In this document: positions 16,670 to 24,815 of the stretch, one piece after another | Position numbering within the stretch: position 1 is the first letter of the stretch | Layout: every line of letters starts with the position of its first letter | From: Firmicutes bacterium UBA6806 | GTDB lineage: Bacteria; Bacillota; Clostridia; Peptostreptococcales; Acidaminobacteraceae | Assembly: GCA_002452745.1 (NCBI GenBank) | Contig: DKFC01000025.1 | Span: 1-33,491, forward strand | Reading direction: 5' to 3' | DNA length: 33,491 bases | Program-made: the position numbers and the translations under genes | The notes under the pieces: generated by a model | Told to the model about the DNA's origin: nothing | The model's input: the letters and a program-made list of their open reading frames with translations, nothing else | The model's database searches: none

Positions 16670-17854
16670 TTACAAAGCGCCTGCTTCAATCAATTCTTTG
16701 ATTTTTTCAGCATCGTAGCCCAGATAATGCTGTAAAATCTCATGATTGTGTTCACCCAAAATAGGCGCTGCAAATCGAACTGCACCGGGAGTCTCACTGA
16801 GCTTTATTGCAACGCCTGGCATCTTCAACTGCCCAGCGACAGGATGACGCACATCCACAATCATCTCCCTTGCCAACACCTGTTCATTTTCTATAACCTT
16901 GTCAATACTGTTAATTGGCCCATTTGGAATGCCTGCGTCATCCAGCAATTTTTGCCACTGTTCTGTGGTTTTCTCAAGCATCTTCGCTGATAAAATCGGT
17001 CTGAGCTCTTCATAGTTTTCATTTCGGTTTGGATTGGTAGAAAATCTAGAATCATCAGCGATTGATTCCAGTCCGCAGACGTCACAGTATTTTACCCATA
17101 GTCCATCGTTGCCAACAGCAATTACAATTTGACTATCTGCCGTGTCAAACGGCTCAAAGGGCACAATGGATGTATGTCGGTTGCCAGCTGGCTTTGGCAC
17201 TTCCTTCGTCACAACATACCTCGCAATGGCATTTTCCAACATTGCTACTTGACAGTCTAGCATGGCAACGTCAATTTTTTGTCCAATTCCCGTCTCATTT
17301 TTGTAAATTAGAGCCGATAAGACCCCAATTGTCGTAAAAAGGCCTGCGGCAATATCCCCAATTGATGGGCCTACCCTTGTGGGCATTCCGCCTCTTTGTC
17401 CCGTAATACTCATGATGCCTCCCATGGCTTGTACGACACCGTCGTAAGCAGGCCTTTGGCTATAGGGCCCAGAGTGACCAAAACCCGATGAAGCCGCATA
17501 GATAAGACTTGGATTGATTTGCTTTAGGGATTCATAGCCAATCCCCAGTTTTTCCATTGTCCCGGGTCTAAAATTCTCCACCAACACATCCACCTTGGAA
17601 ACCAAGTCCATAAGAACCTCTTTTCCCAACTTGGATTTTAAATTTAGCGTCAGGCTCTTTTTATTTCTATTTAGACTCATAAAATACGCACTTTCACCCC
17701 CCTGATATGGGCCAAATTGCCTAGAATCATCCCCTTTTCCCGGTGCTTCAACCTTGATGATTTCCGCACCCAAATCCCCTAACATCATCGTACAGTAAGG
17801 GCCTGCCAAAACCCGCGTCAAATCCAAAACTCTTATGCCTTCAAGTGGTCCCAT
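16670..17854 (-). CDS. CaiB/BaiF-family (class III) CoA-transferase
   Basis: A 394-residue family III CoA-transferase. It begins MGPLEGIRVLDLTRVLAGPY and carries GDLGAEIIKVEAPGKGDDSR, LNRNKKSLTLNLKS, VLVENFRPGTMEKLG, and the catalytic Asp167 in GPSIGDIAAG, which forms the acyl anhydride and CoA thioester intermediates. Members transfer CoA between acyl-CoAs and free acids such as formate/oxalate, carnitine or succinate. The substrate cannot be read from sequence. In this locus a dicarboxylate such as oxalate or malonate, left after removal of ureide nitrogen, is an attractive guess. The start has AGGAGGCGG. A terminator lies just upstream (17952-17974), so it may start a separate transcript with xdhC, yqeB and yqeC-mocA. 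Confidence 0.92.
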   Translation of the reverse strand: MGPLEGIRVLDLTRVLAGPYCTMMLGDLGAEIIKVEAPGKGDDSRQFGPYQGGESAYFMSLNRNKKSLTLNLKSKLGKEVLMDLVSKVDVLVENFRPGTMEKLGIGYESLKQINPSLIYAASSGFGHSGPYSQRPAYDGVVQAMGGIMSITGQRGGMPTRVGPSIGDIAAGLFTTIGVLSALIYKNETGIGQKIDVAMLDCQVAMLENAIARYVVTKEVPKPAGNRHTSIVPFEPFDTADSQIVIAVGNDGLWVKYCDVCGLESIADDSRFSTNPNRNENYEELRPILSAKMLEKTTEQWQKLLDDAGIPNGPINSIDKVIENEQVLAREMIVDVRHPVAGQLKMPGVAIKLSETPGAVRFAAPILGEHNHEILQHYLGYDAEKIKELIEAGAL

Positions 17855-17951
17855 AATCCGCCTCCTCTAGCGTCGTCTTCTCGCTTTAGCACTTATAAAA
17901 AAACTTAGAACATCAATTTCGCCGGATTGCTATCGCAATGACTTTAACAAA

Positions 17952-17974
17952 AAGCCCACCCTGAGGGTGGGCTT
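17952..17974 (-). terminator. Strong intrinsic terminator between the cyclase and CoA-transferase genes
   Basis: AAGCCCACCC (17952-17961) pairs perfectly with GGGTGGGCTT (17965-17974) around a 3-base loop. On the minus strand this is followed by TTTTTGTT. It divides the long locus into two transcription units, or sets a ratio between them by partial read-through. Confidence 0.88.
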
Positions 17975-18029
17975 AATTCACATATTAATGCCTTTTGCAA
18001 CAATCATTCTCTTAAGTTGTAAATTCTGA

Positions 18030-18821
18030 CTAACACTCATCAAATGCTACGATTCTACAGAAAGCAGATTCTCCACCTTGAAATTTCCAAGGGAAACAGC
18101 CAATAATCATTCTCTTATTCAGCACCTCATCAATTTGTCCGCCCAGGTTTTCGGCGTGAATAATCTCATCAGGTTTTGGAAACACATGAATGTGCATGGC
18201 TTGATACGTCTGTGGCCACTCGTAGATTTCGTTCAGAGCCTTTCCATATCGTTCTTTCATGTAGGCGTCGCATCTTTGGGCTTCACCCGGTTCCCAATCT
18301 CTGATTTTAGTGTTCATTGGATGATCCGCTGATCCACAGTCCACACCAATCCACTTGATTTCCATTTTCTTAACCCAATCTGGAAAATCCATAGATGGGC
18401 CTGGATGTCTGAGCATATAACGCCTTTCATCTGCCTCTGGCTGATCCCATCCGTATTTATGATAACCTGTGTTGATAATCAGTATATCTCCCTTTTTGAC
18501 TTCCACTCTATCCATAATATCCTGAGGGGTATAGATGCTAAAATCTTCTGCTATATCTGATAAGTCCACCACAACCCCCGGCCCACATAACTTGTCGAGT
18601 TCGAGCGATGCAATATCTCTCCCAGCAGTATCAAAGTGCAGTGGTCCATCTAGATGGGTTCCAATGTGGTTAGAGGTTGTAATGAGTTGACCATTTGCTC
18701 CATTTGGAGAAAGTCTTTTGAAAAATTTCACCTGAAGCGGCTCATAAGTTGGCCACGGTGGTGTCAAGTGACTTGTGTTTTGAGTTAAATCATACATTTT
18801 TACATTTTTCCAAAAATTCAT
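18030..18821 (-). CDS. Cyclase-family (PF04199) metal-dependent hydrolase
   Basis: A 263-residue protein of the fold shared by bacterial kynurenine formamidase and isatin hydrolase. The metal-binding motif HxGTHxDxPxHF is present as His52-IGTH-LDGPLHF (His52, His56, Asp58, His62). A second active-site segment, HAENLGGQIDEVLNKR, follows at about 220-235. Known members hydrolyse amide bonds, including the strained ring amide of isatin. Here it follows the three carbamoyltransferase-like genes, so opening of a cyclic imide or amide such as a hydantoin or barbiturate ring is plausible but unproven. The start has CAGGAGG upstream. The gene ends at the terminator 17952-17974. Confidence 0.88.
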   Translation of the reverse strand: MNFWKNVKMYDLTQNTSHLTPPWPTYEPLQVKFFKRLSPNGANGQLITTSNHIGTHLDGPLHFDTAGRDIASLELDKLCGPGVVVDLSDIAEDFSIYTPQDIMDRVEVKKGDILIINTGYHKYGWDQPEADERRYMLRHPGPSMDFPDWVKKMEIKWIGVDCGSADHPMNTKIRDWEPGEAQRCDAYMKERYGKALNEIYEWPQTYQAMHIHVFPKPDEIIHAENLGGQIDEVLNKRMIIGCFPWKFQGGESAFCRIVAFDEC

Positions 18822-18917
18822 AATGCGCCTCCTGTCTCATGTTTTAGAACCCCTTTTTTGGGTGTTCTCGCTGCCTATTCTCTAAACTGTTCGGCATTTA
18901 TTCGCCCAACTTGTTCG

Positions 18918-20180
18918 CTATTCTATAAGCCCTTCTTCAGCCATTTTCATGACGAATGCCTCCAGTGCATCTTCAAAGCATTTCATCGGTGGTCTCACAA
19001 GGCCTGCACCAACTTGCCCCACGCCGGGGTTCTTGTGTGCAATCCCGGTGTTTATAATTGGCAATATCTGAGTTTCTATAACCTTTTGAAGCTCAATTCC
19101 CGTGGGCGTTCCTCTGAAATTCATAGACGGCATCTTGTACGCCTCGTTTTCCTGCTCTGTAATTTCGTACATACTGGTTGTAAAGTGAATGGCATCTTGA
19201 GGTGTCCCTCCCACGAACTGGACAATTGCAGGTGCTGTTGCCATTGCAAACCCACCTATGCCACTGGTCTCCGTGATAACTGAATCGCCAATATCTGGGT
19301 TTGCATCTTCTTTTGAATACCCTGGGAAGAAGAGTCCATCTATAATTTCAGCAGGTGCTGTAAACCATCTGTCACCAAGGGCTGACACCCTGATTCCAAA
19401 GTCAGTTCCATTTCTAGCCATGGTATAAACAATTGTTGCATATGGGATATTCCCCACAGGATCCATGGTTGATTTAGCAGCTGGCATGGTTAAATTTAAA
19501 AAGAAGTGATCGTTTGAATGCATGAATTTAAGCACCTCAGATTTTGCCTCATTTGAAAAATCAGTCAGCACCACATAGGGCGCAATTTCTCTGATAAATA
19601 ACGAAGTTCCCGCCTTGTTGCGATTATGCCCCTCGTCACCCATTTGAACCACTTGTGCAATCATGGATTTAAGGTCGATTTCGCCTCTAATGGCAAGTGC
19701 TTCTTTTAGAATTGGGGCAAGTGTCTCTTCCATCCACCTCAAGCGGCTGATGACTTCCTCACTGTATGCACCATACCTAAGCACCTTTCCAAGACCTTCA
19801 TTAAGCGTGCAATACGCCTTGTTGCCAAAGGCCTTATTCTCAACAATCCACACAGGCATAGAAGCCGTTACAACACCTGCCATTGGGCCCACTGCATTAT
19901 GATGATGACAGGAATCAAACGCGATTTCACCTGACTCTGCCAGCGATACCGCCTCTGCCTCATTTTCCGCCAAGCCCTCATAGATCAATCCGCCAATAAC
20001 AGCGCCCTTTAAAGGGCCGCTCATGCGTGTCCACTCTATGGGAGGCCCTGCATGTAAAACAGTCTTCTTTGCCATTCCCGGTATGACTTCACCGGCAATT
20101 CCAATTCCAATCAGAGTCGGCTGAGCTTTTTGCAAATTGTTCATGGCCTGCTGATTTGCCTTTTTTATCAGATCTTGCAC
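18918..20180 (-). CDS. allG: DUF1116 protein, AllG/YlbE-like oxamate carbamoyltransferase subunit
   Basis: A 420-residue DUF1116 protein closely patterned on E. coli YlbE: VLHAGPPIEWTRMSGPLKGA (41-60), FDSCHHHNAVGPMAGVV, KAYCTLNEGLGKVLRYGAYS, ALAIRGEIDLKSMIAQVVQM, then HFFLNLTMPAAKSTMDPVG. In E. coli YlbE (AllG) is one of three subunits of oxamate carbamoyltransferase, which phosphorolyses oxalurate to oxamate and carbamoyl phosphate. The start is GTG with AAGGGGG eight bases upstream; no in-frame ATG is nearby. It follows the small FdrA-tail ORF by 13 bases. Family membership is clear; the substrate here may differ because none of the allantoin genes is present. Confidence 0.9.
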   Translation of the reverse strand: MQDLIKKANQQAMNNLQKAQPTLIGIGIAGEVIPGMAKKTVLHAGPPIEWTRMSGPLKGAVIGGLIYEGLAENEAEAVSLAESGEIAFDSCHHHNAVGPMAGVVTASMPVWIVENKAFGNKAYCTLNEGLGKVLRYGAYSEEVISRLRWMEETLAPILKEALAIRGEIDLKSMIAQVVQMGDEGHNRNKAGTSLFIREIAPYVVLTDFSNEAKSEVLKFMHSNDHFFLNLTMPAAKSTMDPVGNIPYATIVYTMARNGTDFGIRVSALGDRWFTAPAEIIDGLFFPGYSKEDANPDIGDSVITETSGIGGFAMATAPAIVQFVGGTPQDAIHFTTSMYEITEQENEAYKMPSMNFRGTPTGIELQKVIETQILPIINTGIAHKNPGVGQVGAGLVRPPMKCFEDALEAFVMKMAEEGLIE

Positions 20181-20193
20181 CTCATCATCCCCC

Positions 20194-20373
20194 TTATTTT
20201 TTTGATTTTAGACGATCCAACAGCGAGAGCATCTTTGCATTTCCACCTGCTCTTGGACGCCAATCCATGTGAATAACGTCGACCTCTTGAGCCTTCAAAT
20301 CCTTGTAAAAGGATTCAAGTCCCATATTGATAACAGACAATTCACCTTGAAATAACTGATTGATTTTATGCAC
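20194..20373 (-). CDS. Small ORF corresponding to the C-terminal tail of FdrA
   Basis: A 59-codon ORF between fdrA and allG. Its sequence (VINMGLESFYKDLKAQEVDV, then IHMDWRPRAGGNAKMLSLLD) resembles, from memory, the last 45-50 residues of full-length FdrA proteins such as that of E. coli, which is about 555 residues; the upstream FdrA here ends at 518. I chose the GTG at 20371-20373, which overlaps the fdrA stop by eight bases and has GGAGG nine bases upstream inside fdrA; an ATG three codons earlier abuts that GGAGG and is too close. The arrangement suggests a natural split with translational coupling, giving a separate small subunit. A frameshift in the assembled sequence is the main alternative. 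Confidence 0.75.
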   Translation of the reverse strand: MHKINQLFQGELSVINMGLESFYKDLKAQEVDVIHMDWRPRAGGNAKMLSLLDRLKSKK

Positions 20374-21922
20374 GGCTATCATCCTCCAATCCTTCCATGA
20401 GCCTCTCCACAAACCTCACTGCCTGAGCGTTGGACGGCATGACGATGATCCCTTCATCCTCTAGACATCTTTGAGAAGCCTCTAAATCCTGCGGGTCGTT
20501 TGCAGTGCCTGTTATGGAGGCCACCACCACAAAGGATTCTTCAAACCGCTGTCTCATTTTGCGAACGGCGTTTGCAGCCTCCTTGGCTGGATTTTCATGA
20601 GATCCATATCCGAGAACCACATCTAAGAGAACCACTGCCACACTGCTGTCTATATCCGACATAAATCTATCGGTTCTCGTGGAAGGGTCAATCATTGGAT
20701 GTGGTCTGCCAACAGTAAATTGATCTTCACCCAAATCCAAGCAGACATGTCCTTTCAATTGGCTCAAATCTTTGATTTCAAAGGCTGGCGTCAGTGGAAT
20801 GTTGGAATAAATGCCCCCAAGGGGTTTGCTGAGATGTTTCATGGCTTCATCCGCCAGCGTTCCGCCAGTGTACAGCGCTCTGAGGTATTTTTGATGTGGT
20901 TTCAACGATGTCATCGCTTGCCTGATCTTTGCTTCTATATCAATCTCTGATTCAGAAAAGCCGACATAGTCCTCTGGCACTTTGCCATTTGCAAGTGCAA
21001 CGGCTTTATAAGCCGCATCTTCAAGCGAAATACAAGGATACGCCCCTGCCGATCTTATGAGTTCCCTATCCCCGCCGATGAAGTCCACCACAACGGGTTT
21101 TTGAGTAGTCTTCACCTTGTCAAGAATCTTCTCCGCCACTTCTGACGCTGGTGGCTTAGAGATGAGCACAATCACCTCAGTGGCTTCATCTGCCATAAGG
21201 GCGTCCATTGCCTGCAACATCATCATGCCGCCTATCTCAGACTTTAAATCGCGTCCACCTGTGCCAATTACCTGTGAACAGCCTCCTCCTAGTTTATCTA
21301 TGATAACCGTCACCTCTTGTGTCCCCGTTCCTGAAGCGCCGACGACGCCTATGTTTCCACGTTTCACCACGTTTGCAAAGCAGAGGGGAACGCCATTGAT
21401 AATTGCCGTGCCACAGTCAGGCCCCATCATCAAAAGCTGCTTTTCAACTGCTTTCTGCTTTAATCGCCTTTCTGCTTCAATGGGCACGTTATCAGAAAAG
21501 AGCATGACATTGAGCCCATGTTCCAGTGCGGCAGATACCTCATCTTCCGCATACTGTCCCGCCACTGAAACCACCAGCAGATTGGCATCTGGCATGTGTT
21601 CCATAGCCGATTCCAGCGTTGCAGGTCTGTACGTTGTTCCCGCTTCACTCTTTTTAGCAGTCAAAAGCGAGTCCACTGCTTCAACCACTTTTGACATAAT
21701 AGGTTCTTCTGTCACCTTGGCTGCAATAAAAAAATCATTTGGAGAGATGGCTTCCAGTCTCACATCGGCCATGCCGAGATTGCCCGCCAACTCTTTATTC
21801 AAATCTGTACCCATGCCGACCAGTGCCTCGTGAACCCCTTCTATCTGTTTGACCTCTTTTGAAATCAGCATCAAAGTCACTGAATCATAATAGGCGTTTT
21901 TACGAATTTCATATAGAATCAT
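20366..21922 (-). CDS. fdrA: FdrA (AllF)-like oxamate carbamoyltransferase subunit, succinyl-CoA-synthetase-like fold
   Basis: A 518-residue FdrA-family protein related to the alpha/beta chains of succinyl-CoA synthetase. The N-terminus (YYDSVTLMLISKEVKQIEG, GMGTDLNKELAG) is typical of FdrA. Nucleotide/CoA-ligase-like motifs follow: MGPDCGTA (166-173), GVVGASGTGTQEV (192-204), IGTGGRDL (219-226) and LISKPPAS (253-260). In E. coli FdrA forms oxamate carbamoyltransferase with YlbE and YlbF. The ATG overlaps the DUF2877 stop by four bases (ATGA). The protein stops short of the conserved C-terminal tail, which is encoded by the next small ORF, so the family's usual single chain appears split. Confidence 0.9.
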   Translation of the reverse strand: MILYEIRKNAYYDSVTLMLISKEVKQIEGVHEALVGMGTDLNKELAGNLGMADVRLEAISPNDFFIAAKVTEEPIMSKVVEAVDSLLTAKKSEAGTTYRPATLESAMEHMPDANLLVVSVAGQYAEDEVSAALEHGLNVMLFSDNVPIEAERRLKQKAVEKQLLMMGPDCGTAIINGVPLCFANVVKRGNIGVVGASGTGTQEVTVIIDKLGGGCSQVIGTGGRDLKSEIGGMMMLQAMDALMADEATEVIVLISKPPASEVAEKILDKVKTTQKPVVVDFIGGDRELIRSAGAYPCISLEDAAYKAVALANGKVPEDYVGFSESEIDIEAKIRQAMTSLKPHQKYLRALYTGGTLADEAMKHLSKPLGGIYSNIPLTPAFEIKDLSQLKGHVCLDLGEDQFTVGRPHPMIDPSTRTDRFMSDIDSSVAVVLLDVVLGYGSHENPAKEAANAVRKMRQRFEESFVVVASITGTANDPQDLEASQRCLEDEGIIVMPSNAQAVRFVERLMEGLEDDSRA

Positions 21923-22932
21923 ATGCTCTCATTCCCTTCTAAATAAGCTCTTAATCTAATCTGATTCATCAGGTAAACCCCAACTAAAAAATCACTGCCC
22001 GAAGAGGCCCCATGACTCAGCACCCGTCCAATGCACAAGTCTATATTTTCATTTTCTTCAAAATATATACATCTAATCATTTGACGATAGCCTTCTGCCG
22101 CCGTTCCTCCAGCCGCATATTTTAACATTTGTTCACTTATCTGAGTCGTCTTTCCAAGACAGCTTGTATAGATATCATCAATAAATTTGAAGGCCTCCGG
22201 GTTTCTAATGGATGCGTCTTTCAAGGATTCGCCATACCTCAAAGAGAGCATCATCCCACAGAGCATGTCATCACTTGAAGGTGTAAGACCTGGTCCGAAT
22301 CCAATGAGATGCGGGATTTCTTCAATTGCCATGTCATATGCCTCTACTTCAATTGCCCGAATCAGGCGAATGACTCTTTCTTTGATGAAATCACAGTATT
22401 CGTTCATTTCAACTGAATTCTCAATCGTTTTATCAGTGGCATTTTCATCCCTAGTCTTCGTTGAATTTTCCAAAGTTCCACCAGCTGATGAAATGCCCTT
22501 TAAAGTTCCGAGTTCCCTTATTAAGGGCGACAGTCCCACATCTACATCCCTATTTTTTAATGCCGACTCAATTTGCTTTAAAATTGAGAGCTGTATTTCC
22601 GGCGGATTTAAAGTCCCGCTTAAATCCATTTCTGAACGCCATACTTCTGCGCCAGTTACTTCGAGCCATCTATTGCTCTCCACGAACAGCAGTCCGTGCG
22701 GATTAAGCACCACGGTCTCCTCTGCACGAAGTCCCCTGATCTCTCTGGGCGTCGCGGCTACCATGACACTCATCGGCTGAATATCCCTACTCGCAGACAT
22801 CACTGAAATAAGTTCTCCAGTTGGTGTTGCCACGTTGAAGGTATCGGTAAAAATCGAATGAATCCACCCCTTTTCTCCCTCATGCGCTCTGAGATATTTT
22901 TGCAAATCATCTGACAGCCGTATAGCCTCCAT
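21919..22932 (-). CDS. allH: DUF2877 protein, AllH/YlbF-like oxamate carbamoyltransferase subunit
   Basis: A 337-residue DUF2877 protein. The signature GFGPGLTPSSDDMLCGM lies at about 211-227. The N-terminal region (HSIFTDTFNVATPTGELISV, then GPREIRGL-like ATPREIRGL) also fits the family. In E. coli the homologue YlbF (AllH) is required with FdrA and YlbE for oxamate carbamoyltransferase activity. A region around residues 140-180 (GGTLENSTKTRDENATDKT) is low in complexity and probably a loop. Three closely spaced ATGs occur; I chose the third because AAGAGG lies nine bases upstream of it, whereas the first overlaps the pucR stop as ATGA. Either way it is coupled to pucR. Confidence 0.87.
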   Translation of the reverse strand: MEAIRLSDDLQKYLRAHEGEKGWIHSIFTDTFNVATPTGELISVMSASRDIQPMSVMVAATPREIRGLRAEETVVLNPHGLLFVESNRWLEVTGAEVWRSEMDLSGTLNPPEIQLSILKQIESALKNRDVDVGLSPLIRELGTLKGISSAGGTLENSTKTRDENATDKTIENSVEMNEYCDFIKERVIRLIRAIEVEAYDMAIEEIPHLIGFGPGLTPSSDDMLCGMMLSLRYGESLKDASIRNPEAFKFIDDIYTSCLGKTTQISEQMLKYAAGGTAAEGYRQMIRCIYFEENENIDLCIGRVLSHGASSGSDFLVGVYLMNQIRLRAYLEGNESI

Positions 22933-22937
22933 AAACA

Positions 22938-24641
22938 TCATCCTCTTATGCCTAACTCCGGGTTTAAAACATCTAAAATCTTCAGTGCAATGTGAACATT
23001 TAAAGTCACATTGGGATCGTTAAAATCTATGTTTCCAATTTCCTTAATCCTCTGCATTCTATAAATCACCGTGTTGTAATGTGTAAACATCTCTTCTGAT
23101 ACTTTTTTTAAATTACAGCCGCAGGCATAGTACATTTTAAGTGTCTGAAGCAACTCGGCATCTTTTTCGCGATCGTACTGAACGATGGGACCGAGCGTTT
23201 CCATAAAAAACTGATAGAGTTCTGGCTGAATCACTTCGTTTGATAAGATTCTATAAATACCCAGATCATCAAAGTGCAAAAGCCGATCACCATCGCTGCA
23301 AAGCTGTAATTTTTGAATAGCGCGATTGGCCTCTCGATAACTCTTGTGGAGTTCTCTATAACTGCCGTAGGTTCTTCCCACACCCACTGTGATTTTATTG
23401 TGGATGTTCTCAAGCCTTGCAAAGTCAATCAGTTCTTTGGAGAACGCCATCATCTGACGCTTCATCTCCCCTTCAGGCTGATGCAAGTCAAACCCCAAGA
23501 GGAATATGACGCGATCACTCTTATTCCCGTAGATGATCTCTCCTTTATAAAAGCGGTGAAGTCTCTCAACCACGCTGATTAACTTGGAATTGAGCTGTTT
23601 GATAATCTTTGAATTATTGGGCGTGTACTTGATATCCGTAGAGGCCTCATCAATTGTCACCAGTACGACGCCATATATATTGTTCTTATTGAAATCAAAG
23701 TATGAGGCCCGTTCTATAGCCCTTAGATGATGCCCCTCCTGATCGGATAGAAGTTCCTCAATAAATTCGATTTTATGCTTGTTTTCATTTTCATAAATAG
23801 ACAGTTTTTTAGCTGAGTTCAGAGCAATCAGAGAGACCGCTGCCTCGATCATAAACAGTGTCGTATCTGAAATCGCATCTTCAATATTCCAGATAATCAC
23901 ATGACCATATAAGACATCTGCTGAGAAAATGGGAATCATCAATCGCCTCACTTGGCGGTCTCCCATTATGTCCTCTGTGGATTCAATCCTAAACTCGCGA
24001 ATCGCTCTGGACTGCCTTGTTGTTTTCTTGAGCATCCATTGCTCCACTGATGCTCTCACATGCTCTTCACATGCCTCATCGGAGACGATGACATAATCTT
24101 TAAAAATTTCCTCTGTTATGGCTAGAGGCGATTTTGTCACATCGTAAATCATCTTGGCAATATCCAGTAAGTCCCCACCCTTCAACATGATGTCCTTGAT
24201 ATGATTGTTAAAATCATCAATCTGTACCAGTAGACTTGTCTGCTTGTTTACCACACTGGTTAGAATTTGCGTGATAATATCGCCAAAAGAGACTTCTTGA
24301 GGAATGCTGATAATCGGAAAACTCAATTCATTGGCCGTGTCGAGAACTGTTTGTGGCAGTTCGTCGATATACCGCTTCGTCTTAATGCCAATCCCCGCAA
24401 CCCCAATTTCCTTCATGACGGGAATCAACTCATTGAGCTTTAAAATGTTGTCACGGATGGAATAAGCTGTGGTCAACAGGAACTCTCCCGGTTTGACCCA
24501 GTTGATAATATCTGGAACTTCCATGACATTGACTTTTGTTATATAGTGTTCAAGACCTTCGTGCCCACATATGACTTCCGCCGATGAGAAGATATCCAAC
24601 AGCAGAACTTCTCTGACTCTAACCCCAATATTGTTTTGCAT
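22938..24641 (-). CDS. PucR-family transcriptional regulator
   Basis: A 567-residue regulator. The N-terminal PucR sensing domain (about 8-125) has VREVLLLDIFSSAEVICGHE and NWVKPGEFLLTTAYSIRDN. A middle GGDEF-like/CdaR region spans about 290-440. The C-terminal PucR helix-turn-helix is at about 500-560: MYYACGCNLKKVSEEMFTHY followed by NTVIYRMQRIKEIG. B. subtilis PucR controls purine and ureide catabolism, and relatives control other nitrogen compounds. Its position inside the locus, coupled to allH, makes it the likely local activator. Its own promoter (TATAAT at 24662-24667) carries a 17-base sequence nearly identical to one upstream of the hydroxylase genes. The start has AGAGGTGA upstream. 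Confidence 0.92.
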   Translation of the reverse strand: MQNNIGVRVREVLLLDIFSSAEVICGHEGLEHYITKVNVMEVPDIINWVKPGEFLLTTAYSIRDNILKLNELIPVMKEIGVAGIGIKTKRYIDELPQTVLDTANELSFPIISIPQEVSFGDIITQILTSVVNKQTSLLVQIDDFNNHIKDIMLKGGDLLDIAKMIYDVTKSPLAITEEIFKDYVIVSDEACEEHVRASVEQWMLKKTTRQSRAIREFRIESTEDIMGDRQVRRLMIPIFSADVLYGHVIIWNIEDAISDTTLFMIEAAVSLIALNSAKKLSIYENENKHKIEFIEELLSDQEGHHLRAIERASYFDFNKNNIYGVVLVTIDEASTDIKYTPNNSKIIKQLNSKLISVVERLHRFYKGEIIYGNKSDRVIFLLGFDLHQPEGEMKRQMMAFSKELIDFARLENIHNKITVGVGRTYGSYRELHKSYREANRAIQKLQLCSDGDRLLHFDDLGIYRILSNEVIQPELYQFFMETLGPIVQYDREKDAELLQTLKMYYACGCNLKKVSEEMFTHYNTVIYRMQRIKEIGNIDFNDPNVTLNVHIALKILDVLNPELGIRG

Positions 24642-24661
24642 GAACTGTCACCTCTATTATC

Positions 24662-24690
24662 ATTATACTAAATATTCTGATAATTATAAG
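24662..24690 (-). promoter_or_regulatory. Probable pucR promoter with candidate operator in the spacer
   Basis: A perfect -10 TATAAT lies at 24662-24667 on the minus strand, 21 bases upstream of the pucR start codon. No good -35 is seen (CTTATA with 17-base spacing), as expected of a regulated promoter. The spacer is filled by AATTATCAGAATATTTA (24669-24685), which recurs with one mismatch upstream of the hydroxylase operon at 29789-29805. Confidence 0.45.
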
Positions 24691-24761
24691 ATGAATTCAT
24701 TGTGAGTTGATTACGAATTAACACAAGATATTCACTCTTTTATTGTAGTGAACTTACAAAG

Positions 24762-24793
24762 AGCTGGCAAAAGCCAAACGGCCTTTGCCGGCT
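24762..24793 (-). terminator. Strong hairpin between permease and pucR genes
   Basis: A 14-bp stem (AGCCGGCAAAGGCC with GGCTTTTGCCAGCT, two G-U pairs) closes a 4-base loop, starting 22 bases after the permease stop. The following minus-strand sequence CTTTGTAAG is a poor T tract. It may be a partial terminator or an RNA-stabilising structure rather than a full stop. Confidence 0.55.
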
Positions 24794-24815
24794 ACTTTAC
24801 AAATGCTGATTTAAC

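Noticed and set aside
21117..21833. 238-codon plus-strand ORF, the longest on that strand inside the locus
   Set aside because: It lies entirely antisense to fdrA, whose motifs are clear. The translation is Ser/Thr/Pro-rich without family features, typical of an antisense shadow.
22187..22780. 197-codon plus-strand ORF
   Set aside because: Antisense to the DUF2877 gene; Ser-rich shadow translation.
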